Assembly (NCBI RefSeq): GCF_017352215.1
Contig: NZ_CP071444.1
Location: 1,488,001-1,552,000 of the forward strand
Direction of reading: 5' to 3'
DNA: 64,000 bases
Source: Alkalibacter rhizosphaerae
GTDB taxonomy: Bacteria > Bacillota > Clostridia > Eubacteriales > Alkalibacteraceae
Shown here piece by piece: positions 25,879 through 34,841 of this stretch. Position 1 is the first letter of the stretch. Each line of letters starts with the position of its first letter. The notes under the pieces were generated by a model. It did no database searches, was not told the origin of the DNA, and was given only the letters and a program-made list of their open reading frames with translations. Both the position numbers and the translations under genes were made by a program.

Positions 25879-25966
25879 GAAAAGAGAATAGAAGGTAACA
25901 AGAAAAGAAAAAAGCGAGCTTCTGCCTGTGATAAACAGGTAAAAGCTCGCTTATTCTAATTGAAGG
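25690..25966 (+). repeat. Direct repeat, copy A: ileS 3' end plus terminator
   Basis: Begins GGTTTCGACGTGATGG inside ileS and runs through its stop and terminator. Copy B (39605-39880) matches with only a handful of differences, two of them in the coding part (ACCGAGAACGCCCTG versus ACGGAGAACGCACTG). The copies flank 13.6 kb. Confidence 0.97.
25911..25955 (+). terminator. ileS terminator
   Basis: AAGCGAGCTT and AAGCTCGCTT form the outer stem, CCTGT/ACAGG the inner stem, followed by ATT and mixed T-rich sequence. The identical hairpin is present in copy B. Confidence 0.88.
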
Positions 25967-26015
25967 TTTTCAAAGAACCATCAAATTATTTTATAATTTT
26001 TTTTTCGAGAACCTG

Positions 26016-26044
26016 TTGACAAGATATCTACTTTGAAGTATTAT
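26016..26044 (+). promoter_or_regulatory. Island promoter
   Basis: TTGACA (26016-26021), 17-nt spacer, TATTAT (26039-26044). A near-consensus sigma-A promoter; the start point would be near 26051. Confidence 0.88.
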
Positions 26045-26058
26045 AAAGAAAATTGAAT

Positions 26059-26122
26059 GAATACGTATACATACAATAAATCAAAGGGAGAATTTTTTTT
26101 ATCCCAAAATGAATACGTATTC
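26059..26122 (+). promoter_or_regulatory. Pair of LacI-type operators
   Basis: GAATACGTATAC at 26059-26070 and the perfect palindrome GAATACGTATTC at 26111-26122 are 52 bp apart, about five helical turns. The central CG palindrome is typical of LacI-family sites. Both lie after the predicted transcription start and before the LacI start codon chosen here. Confidence 0.72.
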
Positions 26123-26143
26123 AAAAAAGGATGGATTGCTACT

Positions 26144-27154
26144 ATGGATAATTCTAATAAGAAAGACATTAAAAAAAGTATTGTAACTTCAGTAGACGTG
26201 GCGAGACATGCAAAAGTTTCTCAAGCATCTGTTTCGCGAGCATTCACACCGGATAGCAGCATGAGTGACAAGATGAGAACAAAAATATTAAAAGCGGCTC
26301 ATGAGCTGGGATATACGCCCAATGCAATTGCCCGAGGCTTGATCTCTCAAAAAACGAATATTATTGGCGTTGTTATGGACAATCCGGCAAATCCGTTTTA
26401 TAGCTTGATGCTGGGAGAGTTTACTGAAAAATTGAAGGAGTCTGGGAGACAGACGTTATTATTCAATGCCGCTACTGATGCAGAGTTGGAACATGTGATC
26501 CGAGCTATAAGCGGCTATAGAGTTGATGGAATCATTCTGACCATTCCAAATCGAATCAGCGAATTTAATGCATTGGGTATTCCGCTGGTTTTATTCAATC
26601 GACGTGATTTTGATGAAAAAATTAGTGCAGTATGTTGCGACAATGTCCAAAGTGGAAGACTGGTTGCAGACTATGTGGTAGATCGAAAATATAAAGAGAT
26701 TGCATTTATGGGCGGCTTGGCAGATTCCTCAACAACTATTGACCGGAGAAAAGGGTTTGCTGATGGGTTGAAAGAAAGAGGTGTAGGTAAACTTACTGAA
26801 ATTAATGGAGACTATACTTTCCAATCAGGATATGACGCAACAAGAAGACTTTATGAAAAGAACAAAAATATAGATGCCATATTTTGTGCGAACGATTTAA
26901 TGGCCATTGGAGCAATTGAATACATCAAGTTTGGTTTAAAGAAAAGAGTGCCGGAAGATGTGTCGGTTATCGGATTTGATGATATAACCGAAGCGAGTTG
27001 GCCATCTTTCGATCTTACGACCATTCATCAGCCTATAAAAAGAATGATAACGGAAACAATCAGGGTTCTAGATGATCAAATCAAAGGTGAAGAAGTGAAG
27101 CCTACAATCAATTATTATAACGGCGAATTGGTTATCAGAAAATCAACAAAGTAA
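26144..27154 (+). CDS. LacI family transcriptional regulator
   Basis: About 336 aa. The N-terminal HTH reads TSVDVARHAKVSQASVSRAF with the hinge KAAHELGYTPNAIARGL; the periplasmic-binding-protein-like effector domain follows, with GVVMDNPANPFY, IFCANDLMAIGAIEYIK and VIGFDDITEASWP. It probably represses the island operon and is induced by a sugar acid or its derivative. I chose ATG 26144; an ATG at 26057 would run through both operators and add 29 atypical residues. First gene of the island, 43 bp before the Ldh2-family gene. Confidence 0.92.
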   Translation: MDNSNKKDIKKSIVTSVDVARHAKVSQASVSRAFTPDSSMSDKMRTKILKAAHELGYTPNAIARGLISQKTNIIGVVMDNPANPFYSLMLGEFTEKLKESGRQTLLFNAATDAELEHVIRAISGYRVDGIILTIPNRISEFNALGIPLVLFNRRDFDEKISAVCCDNVQSGRLVADYVVDRKYKEIAFMGGLADSSTTIDRRKGFADGLKERGVGKLTEINGDYTFQSGYDATRRLYEKNKNIDAIFCANDLMAIGAIEYIKFGLKKRVPEDVSVIGFDDITEASWPSFDLTTIHQPIKRMITETIRVLDDQIKGEEVKPTINYYNGELVIRKSTK

Positions 27155-27197
27155 AAAGAAACTAATTTGAATACAGGCAGGGAAAGGAGAGAGTTAT

Positions 27198-28262
27198 TTG
27201 AGTGAAAAGATGATGGTATATAGAAGAGAAGTTCTTAGCGAGTTTTTAACAGAATTATTTTTAAAAACGGATATGAGCAGGGAAGATGCAGAATATCACG
27301 CATATGCGTTAACGGAAACGAATTTGTGGGGCGTTGATTCCCATGGTGTTATTCGAGTCCCGGCATATTTCAGAAGGATGATGAATGGAGCAATAAACAC
27401 CAAGCCGGATACAAAAACAATCAAAGGATCTTTAGGGTTGGAAGTGATCGATGGTGACGATGGATCCGGTTTCATAGTGGGAAAAAGAGCGATGGAAAGA
27501 GCTGTTGAGTTGGCCAAAGAACATAATGTGGGGATAGTGGGAGCTATTCGCAGCAATCACTTTGGAGCATCTGGATTGTATGCAAAAATAGCGGCAGAAA
27601 ACAATATGGTGGGAATCGCAATGACCAATGTATTGCCATTGATCGTAGCGCCAGGAGCCAGCAGGCCGGTGGTGGGAAATAATCCCTTTGCCATATCCAT
27701 ACCTACACATGGAGAATTTCCCTTTCTTCTGGATATGTCTTTGTCTAAAGTTGCTGGAGGGAAACTGACCTTGGCAATAAAAAAAGGTGAAAAGATTCCG
27801 ACAGATTGGGCTACGGACTCAGAAGGCAAACCAACGGATGATCCGCAGAAAGCTTTTGAGGGATTCTTATTGCCCATGGGAGAATTTAAAGGGTTGGGCC
27901 TGGCCTATGCAGTGGATATTCTCGCAGGTGTAATAACCGGAGGAGTTTTTTCGCACCAAATGAGAAGCATGTATGCAAACCCGGAAGATCCCAGTTTGAC
28001 AGGACATTTGATGATGGCAATCAATATTCCGGCAATTATCGACAACGATGAGATGAAAAATCGGATGAGCGAATATTACGAGCGTTTGGTGGAAACACCC
28101 ATGTGGAATGGCGGAAGGATGTATCTACCGGGTGAATTGGAGTATTTAAAGAAGCAGGAGCGACTAAAAGACGGTATTCCATTACCTAAAAAAACGGTAG
28201 AAGAATTGGAAGCGCTAGCCGCTGAAATGAATGTTAAAACCCCTCTTGCGAGGGTTGAATAA
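27198..28262 (+). CDS. Ldh2/malate-lactate dehydrogenase family oxidoreductase
   Basis: A 354-aa NAD(P)-dependent dehydrogenase of the Ldh2/YlbC/ureidoglycolate/2,3-diketogulonate reductase family. Hallmarks are the catalytic DSHGV near residue 48, SNHFGASGLYA, and the NPFAISIPT and LPMGEFKGLGLAY segments. These enzymes oxidise 2-hydroxy acids or reduce 2-oxo acids. TTG 27198 is the start, after GGAGAGAG. In this operon it likely oxidises the hydroxyl alpha to the carboxylate of an imported aldonic-type acid, or performs the reverse reaction. Confidence 0.9.
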   Translation: MSEKMMVYRREVLSEFLTELFLKTDMSREDAEYHAYALTETNLWGVDSHGVIRVPAYFRRMMNGAINTKPDTKTIKGSLGLEVIDGDDGSGFIVGKRAMERAVELAKEHNVGIVGAIRSNHFGASGLYAKIAAENNMVGIAMTNVLPLIVAPGASRPVVGNNPFAISIPTHGEFPFLLDMSLSKVAGGKLTLAIKKGEKIPTDWATDSEGKPTDDPQKAFEGFLLPMGEFKGLGLAYAVDILAGVITGGVFSHQMRSMYANPEDPSLTGHLMMAINIPAIIDNDEMKNRMSEYYERLVETPMWNGGRMYLPGELEYLKKQERLKDGIPLPKKTVEELEALAAEMNVKTPLARVE

Positions 28263-28282
28263 ACTAAAAAGGAGATTTGATT

Positions 28283-29092
28283 ATGTTGAAAAGAAAGCAT
28301 TTATGGTGGGACGAATTATCAAAGGATGAAATTTTAGAGGATGTAAAAAATTGCGATGTTGCGATTTTACCTATTGGCGCAATTGAGCAACATGGACCAC
28401 ATTGTCCTTGCGGAAGCGACGCGTACAATGCAAAAGGATTGGCGGAAAAAGTAGCAGAGCGCACAGGAGCCATGTTGCTTCCGTTGCTGCAATATGGTTC
28501 TCATCCGTACCATCACTGGTATATGCCTGGTACCATTCCAATCAGCTACGAGACCCACATCAATCTGTTGTGCGATATTGTAAAGGGAGCAGCAGTTGCC
28601 GGTTATAAAAAGTTTTTTATTCTATCGGCACATGGGCAGGTTGCAGCTACTTTGGTGGCTATGAACAAGCTTGGTTTGGAGGGGCACTTTGTATTGACCT
28701 GTCACTGGTATGACTTTTTAAGAGATAGCCAGAACATTCTTGAAACACCGATGACACATGCTGATGAAGCGGAAACCTCTATGGCTTTGTCACTGTATCC
28801 GCAATACATCGATATGAGCAAGGCGGTGGATGACGGTGGCGAAAGCTTGATCAATCCAGACTTCCAAATCAAACCGGGAATGACACCCAAACCGGGACAG
28901 ATGTATCACTTTGAAGGAACATTTGCACGACCGGAGTACAAGGAATTGAAGAGTGGCGTTATTGGATTCCCGTCAAAAGCAACCAAGGAAAAAGGCGATA
29001 AGTTAGTGGAAACGGCAGTTGATCTGATGAGCCAGGTGATCGAGGATGTCATTGAAAGATTCCCGGCAGGAGTACAACCGCCTGTTAAATAA
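28283..29092 (+). CDS. Creatininase-family amidohydrolase/lactonase
   Basis: About 269 aa, creatininase/MftE fold with bound divalent metals. The opening MLKRKHLWWDELSKDEI leads to the family core AILPIGAIEQHGPHCPCGSD (His-containing metal site); a second cluster is HYHHWYMPGTI-like (PYHHWYMPGT) and ADEAETSMAL supplies an acidic ligand. Known members open cyclic amides (creatinine) or remove peptides; relatives in sugar operons are often unassigned hydrolases or isomerases. GGAG is 8 nt before ATG 28283. Between dehydrogenase genes, a lactone or lactam step is plausible but not shown. Confidence 0.85.
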   Translation: MLKRKHLWWDELSKDEILEDVKNCDVAILPIGAIEQHGPHCPCGSDAYNAKGLAEKVAERTGAMLLPLLQYGSHPYHHWYMPGTIPISYETHINLLCDIVKGAAVAGYKKFFILSAHGQVAATLVAMNKLGLEGHFVLTCHWYDFLRDSQNILETPMTHADEAETSMALSLYPQYIDMSKAVDDGGESLINPDFQIKPGMTPKPGQMYHFEGTFARPEYKELKSGVIGFPSKATKEKGDKLVETAVDLMSQVIEDVIERFPAGVQPPVK

Positions 29093-29097
29093 GAAGG

Positions 29098-29132
29098 TTT
29101 TGTAAAGGCTGCACCAAGCGGCCTTTACAAAA
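29098..29132 (+). other. Intergenic hairpin
   Basis: TTTTGTAAAGGC (29098-29109) and GCCTTTACAAAA (29121-29132) form a 12-bp perfect stem between the creatininase-like and SDR genes. It has no T-run, so it is more likely an RNA-processing or stability element than a full terminator. Confidence 0.65.
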
Positions 29133-29151
29133 TATATTGAGGTGATCAAAA

Positions 29152-29985
29152 ATGAAACTTAAAGATAAGGTAGCAATTATTACAGGCGGAACTAGGGGAA
29201 TTGGTTATGGAATCGCTGAAGAGTACCTGAAAGAGGGAGCAAAAGTAGTTATAGGCGCTCAAAACATGGTTACTGGTCAACACGCAGAGGAAGAATTAAG
29301 AAAAATTGGTGATGTCAAATTTGTTCATTGCGATGTATCTTCCATGAAAGATCTGAACAACATCGTAGAAGAAACGATCAATACATTCGGTCAGCTTGAC
29401 ATATACGTAGCGAATGCAGGGACGAATGATTCACAAAAGACGCATTATTTGGATATTACACCAGAACAATATGAACACATAATGAATGTAAATTTGAGAG
29501 GCGTATTTTTCGGCGGCCAGATTGCTGCCAAGCAGATGGTAAAGCAAGGTCATGGTGGAGTGATCATTAATGTATCCTCTGTAAATGCATATTTGGCATT
29601 GGATAGTCAGATGGTATACACGACTTCAAAAGGGGGCGTGCAACAATTGACCAAGGTACAGGCATGTGCGCTTCAACCTTACAATATAAAAGTGAATGCT
29701 ATTGCTCCAGGGCCGATCGAAACGGATTTAATGAGAAATGTAGGCTCGGATCCTCAACTATACAATACTGTAATATCACGAACACCGGAAGGCAGAATCG
29801 GATCGCCTACAGAGTGCGGAAGATTAGCGGTTTTTTTAGCCAATGAAGATTCAAACTTTATATTTGGACAGTCCATTTATATTGATGGGGGTAGAAGCTT
29901 CCAAGCATTTCCTACGCCTGGATACAAGACCGTAACAGATGAAGACTTTGAGTTGTTGGAGAAATATAAAAAGAAAGAGGTTTGA
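29152..29985 (+). CDS. Short-chain dehydrogenase/reductase
   Basis: A 277-aa classical SDR: the cofactor loop TGGTRGIGYGIA, NAGTNDSQ, the catalytic serine in NVSSVNAY and an intact YTTSKGG (Tyr-x3-Lys). It ends FGQSIYIDGGRSFQ before a short charged tail. The motif ILGAQN after the second strand does not decide between NAD and NADP. It is preceded by GAGGTGATC and followed 4 bp later by the isomerase-like gene. A sugar-acid or alditol dehydrogenase role fits the island. Confidence 0.9.
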   Translation: MKLKDKVAIITGGTRGIGYGIAEEYLKEGAKVVIGAQNMVTGQHAEEELRKIGDVKFVHCDVSSMKDLNNIVEETINTFGQLDIYVANAGTNDSQKTHYLDITPEQYEHIMNVNLRGVFFGGQIAAKQMVKQGHGGVIINVSSVNAYLALDSQMVYTTSKGGVQQLTKVQACALQPYNIKVNAIAPGPIETDLMRNVGSDPQLYNTVISRTPEGRIGSPTECGRLAVFLANEDSNFIFGQSIYIDGGRSFQAFPTPGYKTVTDEDFELLEKYKKKEV

Positions 29986-29989
29986 GTTT

Positions 29990-31411
29990 ATGATGCAATC
30001 CAAAGTGGCAGTTATGACTTTTGGAGACCCAAGAGAACATGAATGGAATAGCTTTATTAAAAACTATGCAATACCTAGACATAAACAGGCAGTTGAGTAT
30101 CTGAAGTCAAGATCTATCGATGTGATCTATAATGAGGAATTACCAAGAAGCAATGCAGAAATCGATCTGCAAATAGAAGAAATGAAAAAGAAAAATCCGG
30201 AAGTTTTTATTGCACACGTTTCTACTTGGGCTTGGCCCAGCATGGTTGTGCGTGCAGTGCAAACAATGAACTTGCCAACGATTCTTTTAGGCAATGACCA
30301 TCCGGGCACTGCCTCGTTGGTTGGATTCTTTGGCTCGGGAGGAGCGTTGAACCAGATCGGTTATCCTCATTTAAGAGTTTGCAGCGAGTTTTCGGATGAA
30401 GATGACAACGATATGGATAAACAAATATTACCTTATGTTCGATCAGCAAGTGCGGTAAGCCGATTAAAAGGTGGTGTCATGGGATTCTTCGGTGGACGAT
30501 CTCTTGGGATCGATACAGGTTCTTTTGATTCCATGCAATGGAGATCACAATTCGGCATTGATGCGGATCATATCGACCAATTGGAGATCATTCGACAAAG
30601 TGAGCTGATCGATGAAAATCGAACAGTAAAAATGCGAGAGTGGCTTTTAGGAAACGTAAAAAGTGTCAAGTACAACGAAAAACTTACTTCCGAAAAACTG
30701 GACTTTCAAATAAGGTGTTATTTGGCGACCAAAGACATCATAGAAGAAAGAGGTTTAGATTTTGTAGCTATCAAATGTATGCCGGATCTATCCAATCATT
30801 ATGTACCTCAATGCTTGTCGGCGGCATTTTTACCATCCCCCTTCGATGCGGAAGGTCCAAAAAATCCAGTTAGTATGGCATGTGAAGCGGATGCAGACGG
30901 CGCATTGAGCATGGAAATTCTCAAACATGTTTCAGGAGGGAATCCTCCAATGTTTGGCGATGTGAGTGCCATTGATAAAGAGAACAGCATGTTTTACATA
31001 CCCAATTGTGGGGCGATCTGTTCATGGTATGCAACCAGAAAAGATAGTGCAGAAGATAACTTGAAAGAAATTGAGTTGCGGCCGGCAAACAGACCTGCAG
31101 GTGGTGCCATTCCCTTTATGCCGGTCGCTCCCGGAGAAATCACATTAGCTAGATTGTATAGAAAATCAGGAAAATATCACATGGCAATTATACCTGGTCA
31201 GGTTGTAAAACCCAATGATGAAATCTACGAGAATTATAAAAAAGCTCGGGGAGAGCATGTATTGCCTACGGCTTTTGTCAAGCTGAGTATTGACTTTGAA
31301 CGATTTATTGGAGAATTTGGATCCAATCACATTTCCGGAGTAGCAGGGATTTGGACAGAAGAACTGGAATTGGTTTGTGAAATGTTGGATATAACACCTG
31401 TAAAGTTTTAA
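29990..31411 (+). CDS. L-fucose/L-arabinose isomerase-like protein
   Basis: About 473 aa. The sequence FFGGRSLGIDTGSFDSMQW followed by FGIDADHIDQLEI matches the fucose/arabinose isomerase superfamily, and NPVSMACEADADGALSMEIL supplies the acidic metal ligands; H of GNDHPGTASL and later GSNHISGVAG are also conserved. Such enzymes interconvert aldoses and ketoses, or act on related sugars. The ATG at 29990 follows AAAGAGG by 9 nt; an earlier in-frame ATG at 29939 lies inside the SDR gene. The N-terminal half is divergent, so the substrate is probably not fucose itself. Confidence 0.83.
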   Translation: MMQSKVAVMTFGDPREHEWNSFIKNYAIPRHKQAVEYLKSRSIDVIYNEELPRSNAEIDLQIEEMKKKNPEVFIAHVSTWAWPSMVVRAVQTMNLPTILLGNDHPGTASLVGFFGSGGALNQIGYPHLRVCSEFSDEDDNDMDKQILPYVRSASAVSRLKGGVMGFFGGRSLGIDTGSFDSMQWRSQFGIDADHIDQLEIIRQSELIDENRTVKMREWLLGNVKSVKYNEKLTSEKLDFQIRCYLATKDIIEERGLDFVAIKCMPDLSNHYVPQCLSAAFLPSPFDAEGPKNPVSMACEADADGALSMEILKHVSGGNPPMFGDVSAIDKENSMFYIPNCGAICSWYATRKDSAEDNLKEIELRPANRPAGGAIPFMPVAPGEITLARLYRKSGKYHMAIIPGQVVKPNDEIYENYKKARGEHVLPTAFVKLSIDFERFIGEFGSNHISGVAGIWTEELELVCEMLDITPVKF

Positions 31412-31422
31412 GGAGGAGAATC

Positions 31423-32571
31423 GTGAAAAGACGAGAAATATTTGAAAAAAACATGAATCACGAAGAAACGGGCTATGTATTGGTCGATTTAGGAAAACAC
31501 ATCGGATCCATCCATAAATTTGGATACGATCGTCTTAAAAAGATCATGCCTGAAATTGAATTTGAAAAAGAGAATCAAATTCTAGACCGGATGGCGCAAA
31601 CGGTCGTACTCAATGAAGATTTGTTAAAAGAATGGGATATCGACTTCAGGTGGCTTCATCCCAATATTAATGCATTGATGACAGATGTCAGCGATACCAT
31701 ATATGAGGATATGTGGGGCGTAGGATTTAAGGCAGTTGAAGATTATTGGGCGCCAGAGTACTCCCCCATGTCCAAATGGGAAGAGGAAGACTTTGATAAG
31801 TTAGAGAGTTACAATTGGCCGGATCCCAATGATCCTAGACTTTTCGACGGAATGAATACGTATGCTGAAGATCTATATAAAAATACGGATTACATCATTG
31901 GAGCGGATGGGCTAAAAAATGGGTTATTAATGACGGCATTGCAAATGCGAGGTTATGAACAGTTTATGATGGACCTTTCGGAAGAACCTGAATTTGTCGA
32001 AGCGCTACTGGATAAAATTTTGGATATAACAAAAAAAATGTGGACCAACTATCTAAAAGATGTGAAAGAATACGTTCAAATCGTTTATTTGACAGATGAC
32101 TATGGGACGCAAACTTCGATGTTGATCTCTCCGAATGCATTTAGAGAGTGGATCCAACCGCGCAATAAAGAGTTGATCGATCACATTAAAGGAATTGCTC
32201 CTCATGTTAAAATCATGTTCCATACAGACGGATCCATTTTGCCGATTCTCGATGATCTGATTGAATCAGGAGTAGACATTTTGAATCCTGTACAAACATC
32301 TACAGAAGGTTTGCACGATACGGTTGCTTTAAAAGAAAAGTATGGTGATCGAATTTGCTTCCATGGTGCCATCGATGTTCAAAAGGTGTTGCCAAATGGC
32401 ACACCTGAAAGCATAAAGGAGGAAGTTCGAAAGCGAATGTTGGAATTGGGATCCAATGGAGGATATATATGCGCTGCATGTCATAACATCGGTCATGATA
32501 TAAATGAAGAAAATATTAAAGCAATGTATGAAGCAGCCAAAGAATTTAAAACTACGCTATTCAAAGCATAG
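31423..32571 (+). CDS. URO-D-fold protein of the sugar-acid island
   Basis: A 382-aa uroporphyrinogen-decarboxylase-fold protein. It opens MKRREIFEKNMNHEETGYV (RE-x-F-x-x-x-L type start), with YLTDDYGTQTSM near 222 and MFHTDGSI at 265-272, where methyltransferases would have HxC. GGYICAACHNIGHDI holds Cys350 and Cys353. The H-x-D-G and C-x2-C combination is shared by URO-D proteins found in sugar operons that lack corrinoid partners; no reaction is established for them. The GTG start follows AAGGAGGAG. It lies between the isomerase-like and kinase genes and probably acts on a pathway intermediate. Confidence 0.83.
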   Translation: MKRREIFEKNMNHEETGYVLVDLGKHIGSIHKFGYDRLKKIMPEIEFEKENQILDRMAQTVVLNEDLLKEWDIDFRWLHPNINALMTDVSDTIYEDMWGVGFKAVEDYWAPEYSPMSKWEEEDFDKLESYNWPDPNDPRLFDGMNTYAEDLYKNTDYIIGADGLKNGLLMTALQMRGYEQFMMDLSEEPEFVEALLDKILDITKKMWTNYLKDVKEYVQIVYLTDDYGTQTSMLISPNAFREWIQPRNKELIDHIKGIAPHVKIMFHTDGSILPILDDLIESGVDILNPVQTSTEGLHDTVALKEKYGDRICFHGAIDVQKVLPNGTPESIKEEVRKRMLELGSNGGYICAACHNIGHDINEENIKAMYEAAKEFKTTLFKA

Positions 32572-32593
32572 TGTAAAAGAGAGTTGAAAACAC

Positions 32594-33985
32594 ATGAAAT
32601 CTTTGAATGAGAGCAATGTACATAAGTGCCGCAATGTTCGTGAAAAGCTTGAACTTCATTTGGCAAGAGATCCCAGAAAGGTCGTCATCTTGGATGATGA
32701 CCCTACTGGAACTCAAACTGTAAAAGATGTTCCGGTTTTGACTACTTGGGATAAGGATTTGCTGATCGAAGAATTTAGAAATGATCGAAAAGCTTTCTTT
32801 ATCTTGACGAATACACGAGCATTTTCGGAAAATGAAGCGAAGCGAATCAATAGAGAAATTGTAGAATATCTAGACGACGTTTCTCGAATGACCAGCAAAG
32901 ATTACGTCTTGATCAGTCGGGGTGATTCCACGTTGCGGGGACATTTTCCTCACGAATTAGAAGATTTGTGGACTGATGGTCTCCACAGATTTGACGGAAT
33001 TTTGTTCTACCCTTTTTTCGAGGAAGGGAAACGATACACGTCAGAAGACATTCACTATGTAGAGGAAGAAGGGAAATGGACTCCAGTCTCAGAAACAGCG
33101 TTTGCAAAGGATACAACCTTTGGTTTTAAGTGTTCCAACTTAAAAGATTACATCGCAGAAAAAACAGGTGGGGTAACAAGAATTGAAGAGATCCAGTCCA
33201 TCTCACTGGAAGATATTCGAATCGGCGGTGCTGATGCAGTAGCAAGCAAGTTAAAATCTTTAAAAAACAATCAATACTGTGTTATCAATTCAACGGAATT
33301 TAGCGATGCGATTATCGTTGCATTGGCTGTTGCCAGATGCGAAGCGGAAGGAAAACGCTATATGATTCGATCCGCGGCATCTTTTGTGAAAGCGAGACTG
33401 GGGATATTCGAAAACACGTTGATTTCAGGCGAAGATCTTAAGGTTAACGATCAATCAAAAGCGGGAATTATATTTATTGGCTCCCACGTTCCAAAAACGA
33501 CGATGCAGTTGAATTATTTATTGGAAAACAGTGAATTGGCTTCCATCGAAGTAAATGTTGTAGCATTGCTTGACGAAAAAAGCAGGGAACAAACCATCGA
33601 TGATTACGCCAAGCAAATTGATGCATATTTGCAGGACAAGAAAGATGTCGTAGTATTTACGAGCAGATCTGTTGTTGCATTTGATAATCTTGAAGAAAAT
33701 TTAAAAATCAGCGTGTCCATATCGGAGGGGTTGATAGGTATCGCAAGAAGGATACAAGTTGCACCAAGATATGTCATCTCAAAAGGAGGTATTACTTCCA
33801 GTGATATGGCAACAAGGGGGCTGAATATCCAACGGGCCATGGTACAAGGGCAGATCATTCCTGGTGTACCGGTTTGGCTGACGGAAAAAGATAGTAAATT
33901 TCCCGATTTAAGTTTTGTTGTTTTCCCAGGAAACGTTGGAGAAAAAAGTTCTTTGTGTGATGCCTATGAAATCATTAGCAAGTAG
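32594..33985 (+). CDS. Four-carbon acid sugar kinase family protein (OtnK/DtnK-like)
   Basis: A 463-aa member of the DUF1537 kinase family, which phosphorylates four-carbon sugar acids such as 3-oxo-tetronates. The N-terminal substrate-binding domain starts with VVILDDDPTGTQTVKDV and has FFILTNTRAFSENEA and ISRGDSTLRGHFPHEL. The C-terminal nucleotide-binding domain has ISKGGITSSDMATRGL and VVFPGNVGEKSSLCDAYE. It anchors the interpretation of the island as a sugar-acid pathway: phosphorylation would be followed by cleavage by the aldolase-type proteins encoded downstream. Confidence 0.92.
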   Translation: MKSLNESNVHKCRNVREKLELHLARDPRKVVILDDDPTGTQTVKDVPVLTTWDKDLLIEEFRNDRKAFFILTNTRAFSENEAKRINREIVEYLDDVSRMTSKDYVLISRGDSTLRGHFPHELEDLWTDGLHRFDGILFYPFFEEGKRYTSEDIHYVEEEGKWTPVSETAFAKDTTFGFKCSNLKDYIAEKTGGVTRIEEIQSISLEDIRIGGADAVASKLKSLKNNQYCVINSTEFSDAIIVALAVARCEAEGKRYMIRSAASFVKARLGIFENTLISGEDLKVNDQSKAGIIFIGSHVPKTTMQLNYLLENSELASIEVNVVALLDEKSREQTIDDYAKQIDAYLQDKKDVVVFTSRSVVAFDNLEENLKISVSISEGLIGIARRIQVAPRYVISKGGITSSDMATRGLNIQRAMVQGQIIPGVPVWLTEKDSKFPDLSFVVFPGNVGEKSSLCDAYEIISK

Positions 33986-34009
33986 TCTTGATAGAAGGGA
34001 CAAAACCAA

Positions 34010-34840
34010 ATGTTAGCATCTTTAAGTGAACTTTTGCATTTTGCAAAAGAGAAAAAAATAGCCATAGGGGCATTCAATGTGTATAACATGGAAGGGATCC
34101 TGGCAGTAGAAAAAGCAACGGAAACCTGCAAGTGTCCGGCGATCATACAAGTTCAGACAGCATCGCTGCTAACGACTGATTATTTTCTGCTGGAAATAGC
34201 ACTTGAAGCAGCGAGAAAATCAAAGCAAACAATTGCAGTCCATTTGGATCATTGCAAAGACAAAAATGTAATCAAAAATGCTGTCGAACGAGGAATAACT
34301 TCGGTCATGGCGGATGGATCTGAACTGAAATATAATGAAAATATTTCATTTGTTTCTCACATATCCGGTTTATATCGAGCAGCTTCGGTTGAAATCGAAG
34401 CGGAACTAGGTAGGATTTCCGGAGACGAAGAAGGTGAAATGAAAAATAAACTAACCCAATTGATGACAGATCCGGAGCAGGTCGAAGAATATACAAAGAA
34501 AACCGGGGCCCATGCTTTAGCCGTCTGTATTGGTAATGTGCATGGAAAATACGACAGAGAACCAAAACTGGATTTGGAACGATTGAAAAGAATAGCAGAG
34601 CGATCAGAGATACCGTTGGTATTGCACGGAGCATCGGGTTTAAGTGAAAATTTATTAAAAAGTGTCATTCAACATGGAGTAACAAAAATTAATGTAAACA
34701 CAGAACTAAGAGAAACTTTTACTAATTCATGGATGGATGGATTGGCACAAAAGCATTCCTTGACAGAAGTACAGCAAGCAACAATAAGTGCCATGACGAG
34801 AGTAGTTGTTTCTAAAATTCGAATTTTTCAAGGGGGATGA
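34010..34840 (+). CDS. Class II (zinc) aldolase, fructose/tagatose-bisphosphate type
   Basis: A 276-aa class II aldolase of the FbaA/GatY/KbaY group. Expected zinc ligands are visible: HLDH near residue 80, HG in GNVHGKYDRE, and the HGASGL loop near 206; the catalytic Asp is in HLDHCKD. It cleaves a phosphorylated keto-sugar to dihydroxyacetone phosphate and an aldehyde, or acts on a related phospho-sugar-acid. It is 24 bp downstream of the OtnK-like kinase, whose product it may use. In described OtnK pathways this position is often held by a decarboxylase-aldolase (OtnC) or by an Fba-like protein. Confidence 0.92.
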   Translation: MLASLSELLHFAKEKKIAIGAFNVYNMEGILAVEKATETCKCPAIIQVQTASLLTTDYFLLEIALEAARKSKQTIAVHLDHCKDKNVIKNAVERGITSVMADGSELKYNENISFVSHISGLYRAASVEIEAELGRISGDEEGEMKNKLTQLMTDPEQVEEYTKKTGAHALAVCIGNVHGKYDREPKLDLERLKRIAERSEIPLVLHGASGLSENLLKSVIQHGVTKINVNTELRETFTNSWMDGLAQKHSLTEVQQATISAMTRVVVSKIRIFQGG

Positions 34841-34841
34841 C

